From Zygnema cylindricum (Eukaryota; Streptophyta; Zygnematophyceae; Zygnematales; Zygnemataceae), in NCBI GenBank assembly GCA_037447655.1, contig JBBHKE010001551.1, positions 1 to 48,362 of the forward strand: a stretch of DNA of 48,362 nucleotides, read 5' to 3'. Under the pieces are notes generated by a model, which saw only the letters and a program-made list of their open reading frames with translations, did not search any database and was not told the origin of the DNA. The position numbers were made by a program, and so were the translations under genes. Below, in pieces: positions 29,896 through 40,583 of the stretch; positions within the stretch are counted from its first letter, which is position 1, and every line of letters starts with the position of its first letter.

Positions 29896-30921
29896 CTAGT
29901 CAATCTTTAATTTCAGACTACACTTCTCTCTGAAGAAAATTAGCTTAGGGGAAGGCACACGTTTGGTCATCATATCTGCTACCATCTCACTATCTGGTCG
30001 GTACTCTAAACTGATTATTTTGTTTTCTACTTTCTCTTTAACAAAGCTGAGTCTGATGTCCATGTGTTTGGCTTTAAAATGATGTTTAGGATTGGCAGAA
30101 ATAGCGATTGCTGCCTGATTATCACAAAAAAAAATTTGCACACCACTCTTAAGGTGACCAAGCTCACCAAGCAAAGACTTGACCCACATCAATTCTTTTA
30201 CAGTAGAGCAAGAGGCCATATACTCAACCTCTATGGTGGACTGAGCAATAACTTTTTGCTGTTTGCTACTCCAACAGCAAGCCCCATCACCCACATACAA
30301 CACATATCCAGAAGTACATCTCCTCATCGGAGCATCACCATAACTGGCATCACTCCAAGTAGTGATGTTAGTATTCTCCCCACCCAAATGCAACCATAAA
30401 TCCGTAGTTCCTATCAAATATCTAAGGACTCTCTTAGTTGCCTCCCAATCCCTCTTAGTGGGAGCATTTAGACTTCTACTCAACACTCCTACAGCTGCAG
30501 CTAAATCCGGCCAGGTACAATTCATAAAATAGATTAGACTTCCCACTACTTGCCTGTAAGGAATAGTCTGCATGAACTTCTGTTATTCAAGAGATAATTC
30601 CTCGTCTAAGACTATGACTTCTTCTTCCTCACTCCCCTCACTTCCTTTCTTCAACTCCATTGGAGTTGTACTACTATTAGCTTTATCCATTTGAAATTTT
30701 TCAAGCATGTTCCCTATTGCTTCCTTTTGAGTCAATCTTATAATTTTCCTTTTTTGGTCTCTTTCTACTTGAATTCCCAAAATATTTTTTGCTTCCCCTA
30801 TATCCTTCATTTCAAATCTCCCTTTAAGATCGGTTTTCAGTTTATTAATTTTTTCCATTGATTTACTTAAAACAAACAAATCATCAACATAAATTGCAAT
30901 AAATATAAAACCTTCCTCATC
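29896..30921 (-). pseudogene. Cop6 RNase H and RT C-terminal part
   Basis: Frame 29896-30573 (225 codons) holds a complete RNase H with all acidic residues (TTWSDASYGD, STIEVEY, FCDNQAA) and the natural end. Frame 30583-30879 (RT thumb; YVDD just upstream) is bounded by the same TAA codons as in Cop4 (30583-30585 and 30922-30924). Over this part Cop6 and Cop4 differ at only a few bases. Confidence 0.88.
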
Positions 30922-31787
30922 TTAGAAAACATAGATTGAGTGATCTGAGCTGATTCGGATATATCTCAGACTGGTAAAAAACTCATCAAGCTTCTTATTC
31001 GACTGTCGAGGCGCTTGTTTCAAACCATACAGAGATTTAATCAGCCGGCATACCTTACTCTCCTCTCCTTCCTCCACAAAACCTTCGGGTTGTCGCATGA
31101 AGATCTCCTCTTCCAATTCTCTTTGCAAAAAGGCTGTCTTGATGTCCATCTGGTGCACTTCCATGTCTTCCGCTGTTGCCAGCTGAGAAGTATGCGGACG
31201 GAGGGAAATCTGTCCACCAGGCAAAGGTTTCCTCGTAATCAATTCCCTCCTTTTGTGTAAATCCCTTTGCAACTAGTCGGGCCTTGTAGCGCTCGATTGT
31301 GTTATCTGGGTTCAGTTTTAATTTGAAAACCCACTTATAGCCGATTGGTTTTCGGTTAGGTGCACAATCCACCAGCTCCGAAGTATTGGCTGCCATAATT
31401 GAGGCCATCTCCTCATTGATGGCTGTCTTCCACCAATTTCTTTCTGGACAAGTCATCGCCTCTCCATAAGTTTGAGGTTCATCTTGATGAGATAGTTTAG
31501 TTACCTTGTTATTAACATGTTTTTCTTGCAGTCTTTTGCTACTTCTCCTTCCCCCATCAAAATCTGAGGCCGGAATAGATGGTTCTCGTGGATTCTTTCG
31601 AACAAATTCGGCTTCTCCCCTATCCCTTGATTCTGAATCAATTTCCACCACGTCTTCCGCTTCGAGTAGAGTTGTCACTGGAGTTTCCACAGCCGAGTCC
31701 TTTTCGGTTTGATTTGTACCTGCAAGAATGTCATCTTCTCTAAAACCTAGATAGTTAGGAAGCTCAAAGTCATCGGTATTTTCTGAC
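30922..31787 (-). pseudogene. Cop6 RT N-terminal part and linker
   Basis: Frames 30922-31272 and 31055-31690 overlap: small deletions near 31180 and 31217 (compared with Cop4) shift the frame twice within RSVRILLSLA and FAPV. It contains MDIKTAFLQRELEEEIFM, WVFKLKLNPDNT and the linker IPASDFDGGRRSSKR. An extra T in a T-run near 31800 separates it from the integrase frame. Confidence 0.86.
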
Positions 31788-33242
31788 TCAAATCTGATTT
31801 TTTACTGACTTTGTATATTTGAAGGGATCCACAGACTTTCCTTCATCCATAACTACTAGATGCTTTACTAAGATTATATCTTCCCTTTTTATATAATAAA
31901 CTCTATATCCTTTAACATCCTCTTTATATCCTAATAAGTATCCCGGTTTTCCTTTAGGATCTAGCTTCCAATTAGAGCGATCTGTATCTAGACTTAATAC
32001 TTGACTGCCGAAAACCTTTAAGTGAGATATGTATGGTTTCCGCCCTGTCCATCTCTCATAAGGTGTTTGATCTTTTATAAATGAAGTAAGAACTCTATTT
32101 TTGAGGTAATTAGCACAGTTTATTGCTTCTGCCCAAAACCTTTTTCCTATCTTCTTATCTGACAGCATACTTCTAGCACTATCACTTAGTGTTCTATTTA
32201 ACCTTTCAGCTACCCCATTCTGTTCCGGATTTTCTGGAACTGTCTTTTGGTGTTGGACCCCATCTTCCCTCATAAAATCCTCAAACTGGTTAGAAGTATA
32301 CTCTCCACCATTGTCACTCCTTATTCTCTTGATTGGAGTTTCATGGAGTTTTTCGCTCCATGCTTTATATTGTCTAAAACAGTCCTCAGCCTCTGACTTG
32401 TTTTTCAAAAAATATACTCGGGAATACCGAGACCAATCATCAGTGATAGTCATCATAAATCTCTTCCCCCCCGGTGAGGGCACTTTAGCCGGTCCCCAAA
32501 TATCTGTGTGTACTAGATCTATAATTGTTTCTCCCTTATAGGTGGTTGTTTTAGGAAAAGGTAATCTGTGTGCTTTACCTTGAGCACATCCACTACAACC
32601 ACTTCTATTATCACTCTCACTTAACAGAATCCCTTCCACCACTCCCATCTTTTTCATCCCTCTTAACTGATCTAGATTTACATGCCCAAGCCTCTTATGC
32701 CACATCATAATATCATGAACACCAACAGAATAAAGTTTCTTGGTTTCATTACTTAAAATCAGCCTATATATCCTATGGCTACCTTTCTCAGCAATGAAAT
32801 AGACATCCTCCTCAAAACTAGCAGTACAGACTCCTTCCCTAGTGCTAGTAAAAAAACTCTTATCATCTAATATAGATGTAGAGATGAGGTTTTTGATCAG
32901 CTCCGGAATAAACAATACATCAAAGAATGTTACTATAGATGTCTTTTCTTCTTCTAACACTTTCAGATCTACCGATCCTACAAGAGTAGTGGTGACTATC
33001 ATCCCATCTCGGTACTCTATCTCTACGTTGGGAATCTTTCTTATCATAGTGAACAAGTGCCTATCCTTACACATGTGCATGGAGGCACTTAAATCTATTA
33101 TCCAGCCTGCTTCACCTTTTAATCCACCGTAAGCACATTTTTGCCTTCGTGGAATTTCGACCTCGTTATTCGCCTCCAACTCCTCATCTATAAAGAGCTC
33201 ATCGTCCTCGTCCTCGGATTGCGCCTCATGTACCTGTGTCAC
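31788..33242 (-). CDS. Cop6 protease-integrase, 484-codon open frame
   Basis: The longest open pol frame of the window. Order: acidic leader; protease with DLSA in place of DSGA (residues about 55-60); IEYRDGMIV; zinc domain HKRLGHVNLDQL and CSGCAQGK (about 190-240); integrase core with all three catalytic residues (HTDIWGP, SDNGGEY, NGVAERLN); and the C-terminal KKIGKRFWAEA / PYERWTGRKP part. The integrase looks chemically complete, but the protease active site is altered and gag and RT are cut off by stops. Expression is doubtful. Confidence 0.8.
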   Translation of the reverse strand: MTQVHEAQSEDEDDELFIDEELEANNEVEIPRRQKCAYGGLKGEAGWIIDLSASMHMCKDRHLFTMIRKIPNVEIEYRDGMIVTTTLVGSVDLKVLEEEKTSIVTFFDVLFIPELIKNLISTSILDDKSFFTSTREGVCTASFEEDVYFIAEKGSHRIYRLILSNETKKLYSVGVHDIMMWHKRLGHVNLDQLRGMKKMGVVEGILLSESDNRSGCSGCAQGKAHRLPFPKTTTYKGETIIDLVHTDIWGPAKVPSPGGKRFMMTITDDWSRYSRVYFLKNKSEAEDCFRQYKAWSEKLHETPIKRIRSDNGGEYTSNQFEDFMREDGVQHQKTVPENPEQNGVAERLNRTLSDSARSMLSDKKIGKRFWAEAINCANYLKNRVLTSFIKDQTPYERWTGRKPYISHLKVFGSQVLSLDTDRSNWKLDPKGKPGYLLGYKEDVKGYRVYYIKREDIILVKHLVVMDEGKSVDPFKYTKSVKNQI

Positions 33243-34200
33243 AAGGGCCTTTTTCTTTCCTCTCGAGGTACCGCCGGTCTGCCCCTCCTTTAACCGAAGC
33301 TCGGTTAGCTTAGTGCACTATGCCATATAGTGCCTTGGTTTCTTGCAAAAATGACATAAACCTTTGGGAGCCCTTGGCCCGAACTCGTCGCCTTGATTTT
33401 TTTGCTCCCTTGCCCTATAGTTTTCGACTAGTTTCCGAGAATCCTTAATCCTCCAATCAGTCAAAGTTGTCAAGGCTTGGCCACTCTTTCCTCCCCTTTA
33501 GATCTCAATCGTATTCTCGCGAACGAGAATCATCCCTACCAATGATTTCCATATCCACCTTGAGCCCGGCAAGTCCTGCACACGGTTGACTATGTTCTCG
33601 AACTCATCGGGTAACTTCATCAGTAAACAGTTAACCTTTTCTTTTTCACTAAAATCTTTTCCCGCACTCTCCTGCTCCATGAAGAGTGTAACAAGCTCAT
33701 TGCAACATTCCAACATTTTCCCCCTTTTGTATACATATTCTTTAACTTTCTGATACGCCAACTGTTGTTGCCGAATCGTACCACTTCGGTACATCTCTAT
33801 GAGAGCCATCCACAAATCGGATGCCCTTTCTACTTGTAAATGAGGACATGCAAGTCCTTGAGTAAGATGGCGTAGGATGAAGTGCTTTGCCGCCATATTG
33901 TTGAAATCCCAGGTTTCAGTATCATTCTCCTAATTCCTCGGATTAGGTGAGATGAATGCTGAACGAGTTGCTATTGGTGTGGTCGTCTCCTTCTGCGCTC
34001 TTTTGTCCACCACCTCTCTTTCCTTTGTCTCCTCCGTTGAAGATGGACCTGCTTTCTTTGTGAATCTGCTTCCTTCAAATCCTGGAGGAATTCTAAGACT
34101 TCATGGATGCCCTAATCGTCCACTCATTATCCCCCAAAATCTTTTTTCGCATAGAGCTCCTATCATCATACTTTCCCAATATATGAAGCCAGTTCCATGA
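33243..34200 (-). pseudogene. Cop6 gag
   Basis: Frame 33498-33896 is the capsid core (HFILRHLTQGLACPHLQ, DLWMALIEMYRSGTIR, NCLLMKLPDEFENIV). The zinc knuckle at about 33320-33360 begins CHFCKKPRHYMA but has a stop before the last Cys. About 8-10 percent of residues differ from the identical Cop3/Cop4 gag tract, unlike the 3' half of the element. Confidence 0.83.
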
Positions 34201-34219
34201 AAGATAAGTACCCTAGAGG

Positions 34220-34233
34220 GTGGGCCCATAACA
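34220..34233 (-). other. PBS of Cop6: initiator tRNA-Met anticodon arm
   Basis: GTGGGCCCATAACA before TGAAAC. It matches tRNA residues 26-39 except the last base, which would be the primer 3' end. The preceding CCCTAGAGG is as in Cop3 and Cop4. Confidence 0.78.
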
Positions 34234-35285
34234 TGAAACTTTGAGACCTCCATAAGTCCTCAGAGTGGACTGCTTCTAAGAAGCCTATAGGATAACCGTG
34301 ACCCCTTTGTGTTTCAGCAAGAACAACTGCCATCGTGGCTGACAAAAACTCTGACCAACTTCACCCGTGTGAAGGCAAGACTCCCTTGAGTCGATAGCAA
34401 AAAGAATCTCTGAATTTGCTTCCCTGAGCAGTAAGTTATGGAGGGTCAAATTTGACCTTTTGTACAGAAGCTCTCCGGGAGAGAGGGTCCTTTCTCCTAA
34501 TTTTTCTAAGTCCTATCTCTCTCACAGACTCTATCTACTGATGTACGGAGCCAATCAGATTACTCCTCAGTACACAAAAGTACAGCTACCGGTGTACTTT
34601 CTGTTCGAACATTGTACGACATGCCCTAAATGTCGACACGTGGTATATCCGGATTCGCTCCCTTAATCTTCGGAGATGGTGCGATCCAATGTCAATCCGC
34701 CACGTGTCATCGGATGTGGCGATGATCAAAAACCGCCGAAATTCTCTTCCGCGATCACGGCGTTTAATTTCGGCCGTCCGATTAAATTCACATTTAATCG
34801 TAGCCGTAATAAATATATGCGCGATATTCGTTTCGCTAAAGAAATAAATGCGCGGTATTCGTTTCTTATCCGTACCGTAATCCGTACTCTTACATTAGTG
34901 GATCTATGTCTCCTGTAAAACTATTTCAGTTAAATGAACTATCCTACGTGTTAATGTTTAATTAATTATCAAACCCTACATTGCGTAACACTATCTCTAG
35001 ACTTAATGGTTAAAGCTACCAGCTACTGACTGTTTACTGGCCGGCAGGTTCCAAGATCAAATCTTGGAGCTGTCACATATAATTTTAGTAAATAAAACTA
35101 ATATTTATATCCCGTAAACCTCTGGATAGCCTAGGTAGCCATGGTAGTAGCTTCCTCTCCAATTTCTTAGTGACTGCAACAAGTTTGAGAGTTTGGAGAC
35201 AGAAGTTAGAGGTAGGCTGCCTCGGCTTCTTTCTATAATTCTATTCTGACCTAGAAAATACTTTAAAAGACCATTAATTTCTACA
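34234..35285 (-). repeat. LTR-A1, 5' LTR of Cop6
   Basis: 1052 bp; A1 subtype (CGCTCCCTTAATC near 34655). tRNA-like module 35000-35086 with a decayed B-box AAGATCAAATC. It is more diverged from its partner LTR (28835-29882) than the coding 3' half is from Cop4, so the two LTRs are not a simple pair. Confidence 0.9.
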
Positions 35286-35514
35286 AAACATGGGATCTTT
35301 ATTGACAAAGCTAGACACCTTCTATCATATTAGTCTTCACCATCTTTTTAAGCCTCTCATTATGAATATGCCCTAGCCTTTTATGCCACAAAACATTTTC
35401 AGAAAGGACACTGGAGTACACAAAATCAACTTTATTAACCAGGTCCATCTGATACAACATGCTTGGGCCTCTAGTTCCCACTAAGGCTATTGTCCTATCC
35501 TTGCTTACTATCTT
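35286..35514 (-). pseudogene. Cop7 pre-integrase zinc domain, N-terminal half
   Basis: The minus strand reads LVGTRGPSMLYQMDLVNK, then a LWHKRLGHIHNERLKKMV-like block with the zinc-binding His residues, and a degraded IEGV before the LTR. The stop TAG near 35516 separates it from the protease frame. Confidence 0.7.
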
Positions 35515-36672
35515 TTAGCATTTGCTCTGAAGACCACCACTCTCTGCAACTGAGGTAGATTTTTTTTTTTTCTCAAATTTAGGCACATATAAAACATCAT
35601 GCAAAGTTATTTTTACAGCTTTGCCATTTATCTCACAATTCAAATCTATCCTACCCTTAGCATTAACTTCCACCGTGGCACCACAAGCATAAAAGATTTG
35701 ACGAGTAGGGATAGGTGTCATATCCTTGAAATAGGATTTGTTCCAACACTTATGGGAGGAACTCTCGGAGTCCATAATCCACCTGAGATCTTTCTCTCCC
35801 TCCATCATCTTTGCCATAGCAAAGATCTTGGTGTCGTCAGTTTTAGGAAAACTGACAACATCTAATTTTTCCTTCTCCATCTCCTTCACCGGTTCCTCTT
35901 CCTCCCCAGAAAAAGCCTCAGTTTTGCTCAGAGGTTTCGGTGTTAATAGAGCTCCTCTCACCTTCCATCCTTTTTGATAAGAACCTGTTTCATAGGCTTT
36001 TATATACAAAGGACAAAACTTGTACAAATGATCATTATTATAATAATAGACACACCTTTCATATTGTTGAAAGACTAATTTCTTTGAAATCTATTATCTC
36101 TCTGAAACTGAGCATTGTAAGCTACGGCTGGCTTTCCAAAATTAAATGCCAGATGATTTGATTCTTCTTCTAGCACATATTCTAAAGCTGTAGCTAGATT
36201 CCACAGTATCTTATCCAATTTTTCCCGTTAGTCATAGGCACCTTTATACTCAGTAGAAAGCCCTCTCACTAAAATCATTGCTTGGTGATACTTAGGAAAT
36301 GAACCACCTGAACATGCATTTTCTGCAACGAGAAGTCTGAATTTATTGCAATATTTTGCCTTGCTTCCGCTTGTATACTTATATTCCCAGATCTGCCTAG
36401 CAGTTATAATCTCATGATGTGGATTAGCCTTAGAATATGTCTTTATCAAAGCATCCCAAATATCTGATGCTTTAAAAGCCTGAATGTATAATATATGCAG
36501 CTCGTTAGATATCATTAATTTTATTAGATGAAGAGCGTGCTCATTCTTTTGATCATAGTTTACATAAGTGTCTACCATAGATCCACTAACAACATCAAAA
36601 ATCTTCATTTGTACAAAGTAAGACCTGACAAGACCTGCCCAATACAGATATTCTCTTCCATCAAAAACCAAA
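35515..36672 (-). pseudogene. Cop7 gag and protease
   Basis: Frame 36228-36671 is a UBN2-type gag (FDGREYLYWAGLVRSYF, EHALHLIKLMIS, IWDALIKTYSKANP, MILVRGLSTEYKGAYD). A gap at 36028-36227 contains stops and the zinc knuckle, whose second Cys is Tyr (CVYYYNNDHLYKFC). Frame 35515-36027 is the protease: DSES for DSGA, ATVEVNAKGRIDLNC, VLYVPKF, and a lysine run from a T-tract at 35560-35572. Confidence 0.82.
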
Positions 36673-36681
36673 ATTCGTTAA

Positions 36682-36696
36682 GGCGGGCCCGTGACC
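36682..36696 (-). other. PBS of Cop7, initiator tRNA-Met anticodon arm, decayed
   Basis: GGCGGGCCCGTGACC (plus strand) differs from GGTGGGCCCATAACC of the tRNA at three sites, all C/T or A/G changes. It lies 3 bases from the presumed LTR start at 36700. This extends half-tRNA priming to the LTR-C group. Confidence 0.6.
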
Positions 36697-36699
36697 TAT

Positions 36700-37210
36700 T
36701 GTTTTGAGACAATAGCCGGAACCGAAGACAATGAGGATGCCGGTGTAGTCATCTCGGAACCAAACCAAGCAAGAAACTTTCACAAAAGCTGGTCTGAAAA
36801 TACAGCATCTTCAGCAATTCATAAAACTCAAACTAGAGAGACAATAGCTCTGCAAATCAATGACAATGTAGGTAATATCAAGATGAACACACAAAAAAAT
36901 AACAAGTAATTTTGCAAACAGATCTGTGAGATATTTATAGATAAAAATGCCAAAAATAGGTTGTAAAGTTTTTGACTACAAAGTGATCACTCCTACAAAA
37001 TTGTCTAAGTCCTACTAATATATAATGAAGCCTACGCTGCTGAGCGTACGTAGGCATACTAGCCGTATAATAAATACCTACGGCTCGAACCGAACAAGGT
37101 ACGCTATAGAAAAAGATTCTTTTACTAATGAGCTAACCACACAAAGACAAAAATATTGTTAACCAGATATTTACAAAGGGGTAGGATTTTGTATGCCACG
37201 TCATTTGTTG
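36700..37210 (-). repeat. LTR-C group LTR, partial (5' LTR of Cop7)
   Basis: Shares ACAATAGCC, CTCTGCAAATCAATGACAAT and GATATTTATAG-type blocks with the solo LTR at 14228-15391, same orientation. It is cut at about 37210 where integrase sequence begins; the exact border is uncertain by some 30 bp. No gene is seen in it; the ORF at 36691-36909 is a shadow. Confidence 0.7.
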
Positions 37211-37421
37211 TGTATGTAATTCCCATGAACCAGCATTTCAAAATTTTTCTCAAAAACAATTTATAGCTTCTACCCAAAAACATTTTTTTTATCTTTTTAT
37301 CTGACAACATACTACGGGCACTATCACTTAATGTCTGATTTAATCTCTTGGCTACACCGTTTTGTTCTGGGTACTTTAGGACAGTCTTTTGGTGTTGAAC
37401 CTGCAATTGTGTGTCCTCCAT
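37211..37421 (-). pseudogene. Copia integrase fragment (LTR-A/B group)
   Basis: Frame 37125-37421 reads VQHQKTVLKYPEQNGVAKRL, then the LSDSARSMLSDKKI motif, and becomes unreadable after KKMFLG. The catalytic Glu is Lys, as in Cop1. It is trapped between a partial LTR-C type LTR and LTR-B copy 2; the parent element is gone. Confidence 0.8.
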
Positions 37422-38127
37422 TAGACTATAAATATCAAGAAGCCTCTAGATAGTTTTTAACTAACCCACTTGAAGCCACAATCACTGCTGCCCAAGAAGG
37501 CAAATTAACAGTCTGACGACACCTCTGTGTAGCGTGGACTCCCTTGGGTCCTTAGCAAAAATAATTAATGAAAACCACCAGCTAGCGGATAAGTTATGAG
37601 GTGGCAAAAATGCCAATTTATACAAAATCTCAAAGAGAGAGGTGACTATCGATCCAAAAATGCTTTGTCCTAACCCCTCTCATAATCCGTATCTACTGCT
37701 GTACGAACGAATCAAATAACTATAAAGTATAGAAAGGTACTACGGCCGTTGTCCTTTCAGTACGGCTTGTGTACGACAAGGCTACTGAGTGGACACGTGT
37801 CATCCTTCCACTCGTCCGTATGTTCTACGGAATTCCTGCGACCAAATGTTATACCTCCAAGTGGCGCCAGGTCATGCCATATCCATTAACGCCAAAGTGA
37901 CCATTCCGCGATCTTGGCAGTGATGTATGCCGTCGGATTAAATTTGACACTAAATGTCTGCCGTCGAAACAAATGTCTGAATCATTTGTTTCGTGCGAAA
38001 TGATGTCCGCACCGAAACTTTAACTAATTTTATATTCATTTGTTCACATTTTAGTAAATTGGTTTCAAGACCATGTTCAACTTTAAATATGTATCAAACC
38101 CTATGTATCTTAACAAACTTCTACGAC

Positions 38128-38199
38128 AAAATGGTTTCATCTAACGGCTACGCCGTACTCTACCATTGGAGGTTCAAGCCCTACCGGACTCAATCTTTT
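38128..38199 (+). promoter_or_regulatory. tRNA-like Pol III module in LTR-B copy 2 (antisense)
   Basis: CATCTAACGGCTACGCCG in D-arm to anticodon-loop position, B-box GGTTCAAGCCC at 38171-38181, acceptor-like CCGGACTC, TTTT at 38196-38199. Same spacing from B-box to T-run as in LTR-B copy 1. Confidence 0.55.
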
Positions 38200-38252
38200 G
38201 TTGAGAGTTACATAAGTCACTATTTAGTCCTGCCTCTTGAACTAAGGCAGCC

Positions 38253-38400
38253 ATGGCTCAACCACCCTCTCTATCTTTCAGTGCCTACAACAAGTATGGT
38301 GGCCAGAGAGAGGAGGTGGAGGCAGGCTGTCCGCCCTTTTCTTTTTCTTTTTATACTCATGTAATTAGACCTAGAAAATACTCAATAAATCTAGTAGTTT
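38253..38400 (+). other. Conserved LTR hairpin / antisense short ORF (LTR-B copy 2)
   Basis: M-A-Q-P-P-S-L-S-F-S-A-Y-N-K-Y-G-G followed by QREEVEAGCPPF and a Phe-rich stretch. The frame stays open to 38777, far into antisense RNase H sequence, so the 174-codon ORF as a whole is not a gene; only the first 30 or so codons have counterparts in the other LTRs. Confidence 0.45.
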
Positions 38401-38429
38401 CAAAAGAACCCTTATTTTCTAGTCTAACT

Positions 38430-39100
38430 TTAACTTCAGTTTTAGACCCCATTTTTCTCTGCAATATTTTAATATGGGAGAAGGCACTGGTTTTGTCATC
38501 ATATCAGCTACCATTTCCTCATCAGATCTATATACAAGATTCACAATCTTATTCTCAACTTTTTCTCTCACAAAACTCAATCTTATGTCTATTGCTTAGC
38601 CTTGAAATGATGTTTTGGATTAGTTGCAATTGGAATGGCAACTTGATTATCAAAAAACACTTCTTTCACTCCCTCCTTCATATACCCCAGTTCTTGCAAC
38701 AAGGATTTGACCCACATCAACTCTTTTATAGTAGAAAAAGTGGCCATGTACTCAGCCTCCATAGTAGACTATTTTAGTAGCCTCCATAGTAACCACCTTC
38801 TATTGCTTGCTGCTCCAACAACAAGCACCTTCCCCCATATACAACACATACCCAAAAATTTATCTTCTCATAGGTGCATCCCCATAATTGGCTTCACTCC
38901 AAGTAGTGATATTAGTGTGCTCCCCTCCCAAATGCAACCATAACTCTCTAGTTTCTACTAGATATCTCATGACTCTCTTGGATGCCTCCCATTCTCTCTT
39001 TCTAGGATCGTTAAGACTCTTACTGAGGACTCCTACTGCAGCCGCTTTGTCCGACCTTCTACAATTCATAAAGTAGATCAAACTTCATACAACCTGTTTA
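38430..39100 (-). pseudogene. Cop8 RNase H
   Basis: The C-terminal half (38430-38850) is badly decayed: FCDNQAA is FFDNQVA-like, and an insertion near 38770 duplicates CCTCCATAGTA. Frame 38860-39081 retains the RT tail and the RNase H start, with Glu for the first catalytic Asp (TTWSEANYGD). No active enzyme is possible. Confidence 0.82.
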
Positions 39101-40030
39101 TAAGGAATAGACTTCATAAATTCTCTTTCCTCAGGACTCATCTGATCATCTAAGATTACCACTCCTCCTTCTACACTCCCATCACTTATTTTTTTCAAGT
39201 CCATGGGAGTGGTACAACTATTTGCCTTTTCCATCTGGAATTTCTCAAGCATATTACCTATTGCTTCTTTCTCAATAAGTCTGATAATCCTTTTCCCCCT
39301 ATCTCTCTCTATTTGGATCCCCAAAATATATATCTTGCCTCACCTAAATCCATCATATCAAATTTGCTTCTAAGATCTTTCTTTAACTTATTGATCTTTT
39401 CCAAAGATTTACTTAATACAAGCAGATCATCCACATAAATTGCAATAAAAATGACACCATTCTCATCTTCAATCATATAGATAAAATGGTCATAGCTGAT
39501 CCGAATTTATTCCAGACCGGTGAGAAACTCATCTAGTTTCTTATTCCACTAACGGAGAGCCTGCTTTAGTCCATATAATGACTTTATGAGCCTCTAGACT
39601 TTGCTCTCTTCTCCTTCCTCCACAAATCCCTTTGGTTGCCTCATGAAATTTTCTTCCTCTAACTCACCATTATTAAATGTAGTCTGAATATCCACCTGGT
39701 GTATTTCCATGTCTTTCGCTGCTACTAGACTGAGGAGAATCCTTACTGATACTAACCGAACAACTGGAGCAAAAGTCTACTCAAAGTCAATTCCCTCCTT
39801 TTGGGTGAACCTTTTTGCTACTTATCAAGCCTTATATCTTTCAATGGTATTATCTGGGTTCAATTTTAGTTTAAACACCCATTTACAACCAATCGGTTTT
39901 CTATCCGGAGGAGAGTCCGCTAGTTCCCAAGAATTTGCTTCCATGATGGAGGCCATCTCATCATTTATGGCTCTAATCCATCTATCTTTGCCGGACTGTT
40001 CACTGCTTCGGAGTATAACTGAGGCTCATC
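39085..40030 (-). pseudogene. Cop8 reverse transcriptase
   Basis: Frame 39085-39324 is the thumb (GIQIERDRGKRIIRL). The YVDD motif is intact at about 39427-39438 in a neighbouring frame. Fingers and palm (LDEFLTGLE, CRLIK, MDIQTTF) are split by stops at 39340-39840. The N-terminal part at 39840-40030 shows WVFKLKLNPDNTIERYK. Confidence 0.82.
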
Positions 40031-40567
40031 TAGGTGAGATAGCTTAGATACCTTGTGAGCGGCCTATTTTTCTTGAATCCTTTTGCTGCTCCTTCTCCCC
40101 ACCTCAAACTCAAAAGTTGGGATTGTGGGAAGTCTTAGATTTCTCCTTATTGTCTCAACGGCTCCTCTATCCATGGAAGTCGGTTCCGGTTCCTCTTCTG
40201 TCTCCACGAATTCCATAGGAATATGTGAGGTTTCCAGTGGATCTCGTGTGTCTTAGATCTCCCCTGAATGTGCAATCCTTGTTTCACTCATGTCCTTTTT
40301 GGGAAGGCTGGAGTCCTCCTCTTTTTTAGACTCAAATCTAATTTTTATATTCTTAGTATATTTAAAAGGGTCAAATGACTTCCCTTCATCCATGAAAACT
40401 AGGTGTTTGACTAGAATGATATCTCTCTTTGCTAAGTCATAAACTCTATATCTCTTGATATCCTCATCATATCCTACAAATATCCAGGTTTTCCTTTAGT
40501 TTCGAGTTTTTCCTATCCTTGTCAAGACTGTAAACTCGGCTACCGAATACTTTTAGGTGAGAGATAT
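40031..40567 (-). pseudogene. Cop8 integrase C-terminal end and linker
   Basis: Decayed linker (TFEFEVGRRSSKRIQEK, MDRGAVETIRRNLR) and, further upstream, the KGYRVYDLAKRDIILVKHLV block typical of the copia integrase C-terminus. Ends in SHLKVF at the truncation point. Several stops. Confidence 0.8.
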
Positions 40568-40583
40568 CTAGTTTAATAACTAG

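Larger units (their letters stand above)
28835..35285 (-). mobile_element. Cop6: near full-length Ty1/copia, mosaic LTRs
   Basis: 3' LTR 28835-29882 (subtype A2), coding region, PBS and 5' LTR 34234-35285 (subtype A1), 6.45 kb. The 3' half up to about 32.4 kb is almost identical to Cop4, including two nonsense codons; the gag half and 5' LTR are clearly diverged. Flanks CTTCG and AAACA do not form a target duplication: the left lies in gypsy, the right in Cop7. A recombinant element is the best reading. Confidence 0.9.
35286..37210 (-). mobile_element. Cop7: 5' part of another copia (5' LTR, PBS, gag, protease)
   Basis: From the right on the minus strand: LTR of the LTR-C group (36700-37210, partial), PBS, gag, protease and the beginning of the pre-integrase domain. 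At 35286 it is cut by the Cop6 5' LTR; the rest of its pol is absent. Its gag wording differs from the Cop1-6 group. Confidence 0.82.
37422..38405 (-). repeat. LTR-B copy 2 (3' LTR of Cop8)
   Basis: The more complete LTR-B; its first bases (plus view) are uncertain because TGAAAC is not visible. CCAAGTGGCGCC near 37857 corresponds to the G-box of copy 1 with one change. tRNA-like module 38128-38199; hairpin and antisense ORF from 38253. Confidence 0.83.
37422..40567 (-). mobile_element. Cop8: Ty1/copia with LTR-B, 5' half missing
   Basis: LTR-B 37422-38405, decayed polypurine tract (38406-38422, GAACCC for CTCCCC), RNase H, RT, linker and the C-terminal end of integrase up to the SHLKVFG motif, all minus strand. 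Truncated at 40567, where it meets the plus-strand Cop9 head to head. Sister of Cop1. Confidence 0.88.

Noticed and set aside
36691-36909. Plus-strand ORF of 72 codons
   Set aside because: It spans the Cop7 PBS and LTR start, has no recognisable domain and no conserved counterpart in the related LTRs.
38253-38777. A 174-codon plus-strand gene
   Set aside because: After the first 30 or so codons the frame is antisense RNase H of Cop8 with no counterpart elsewhere. Only the LTR block is of interest.
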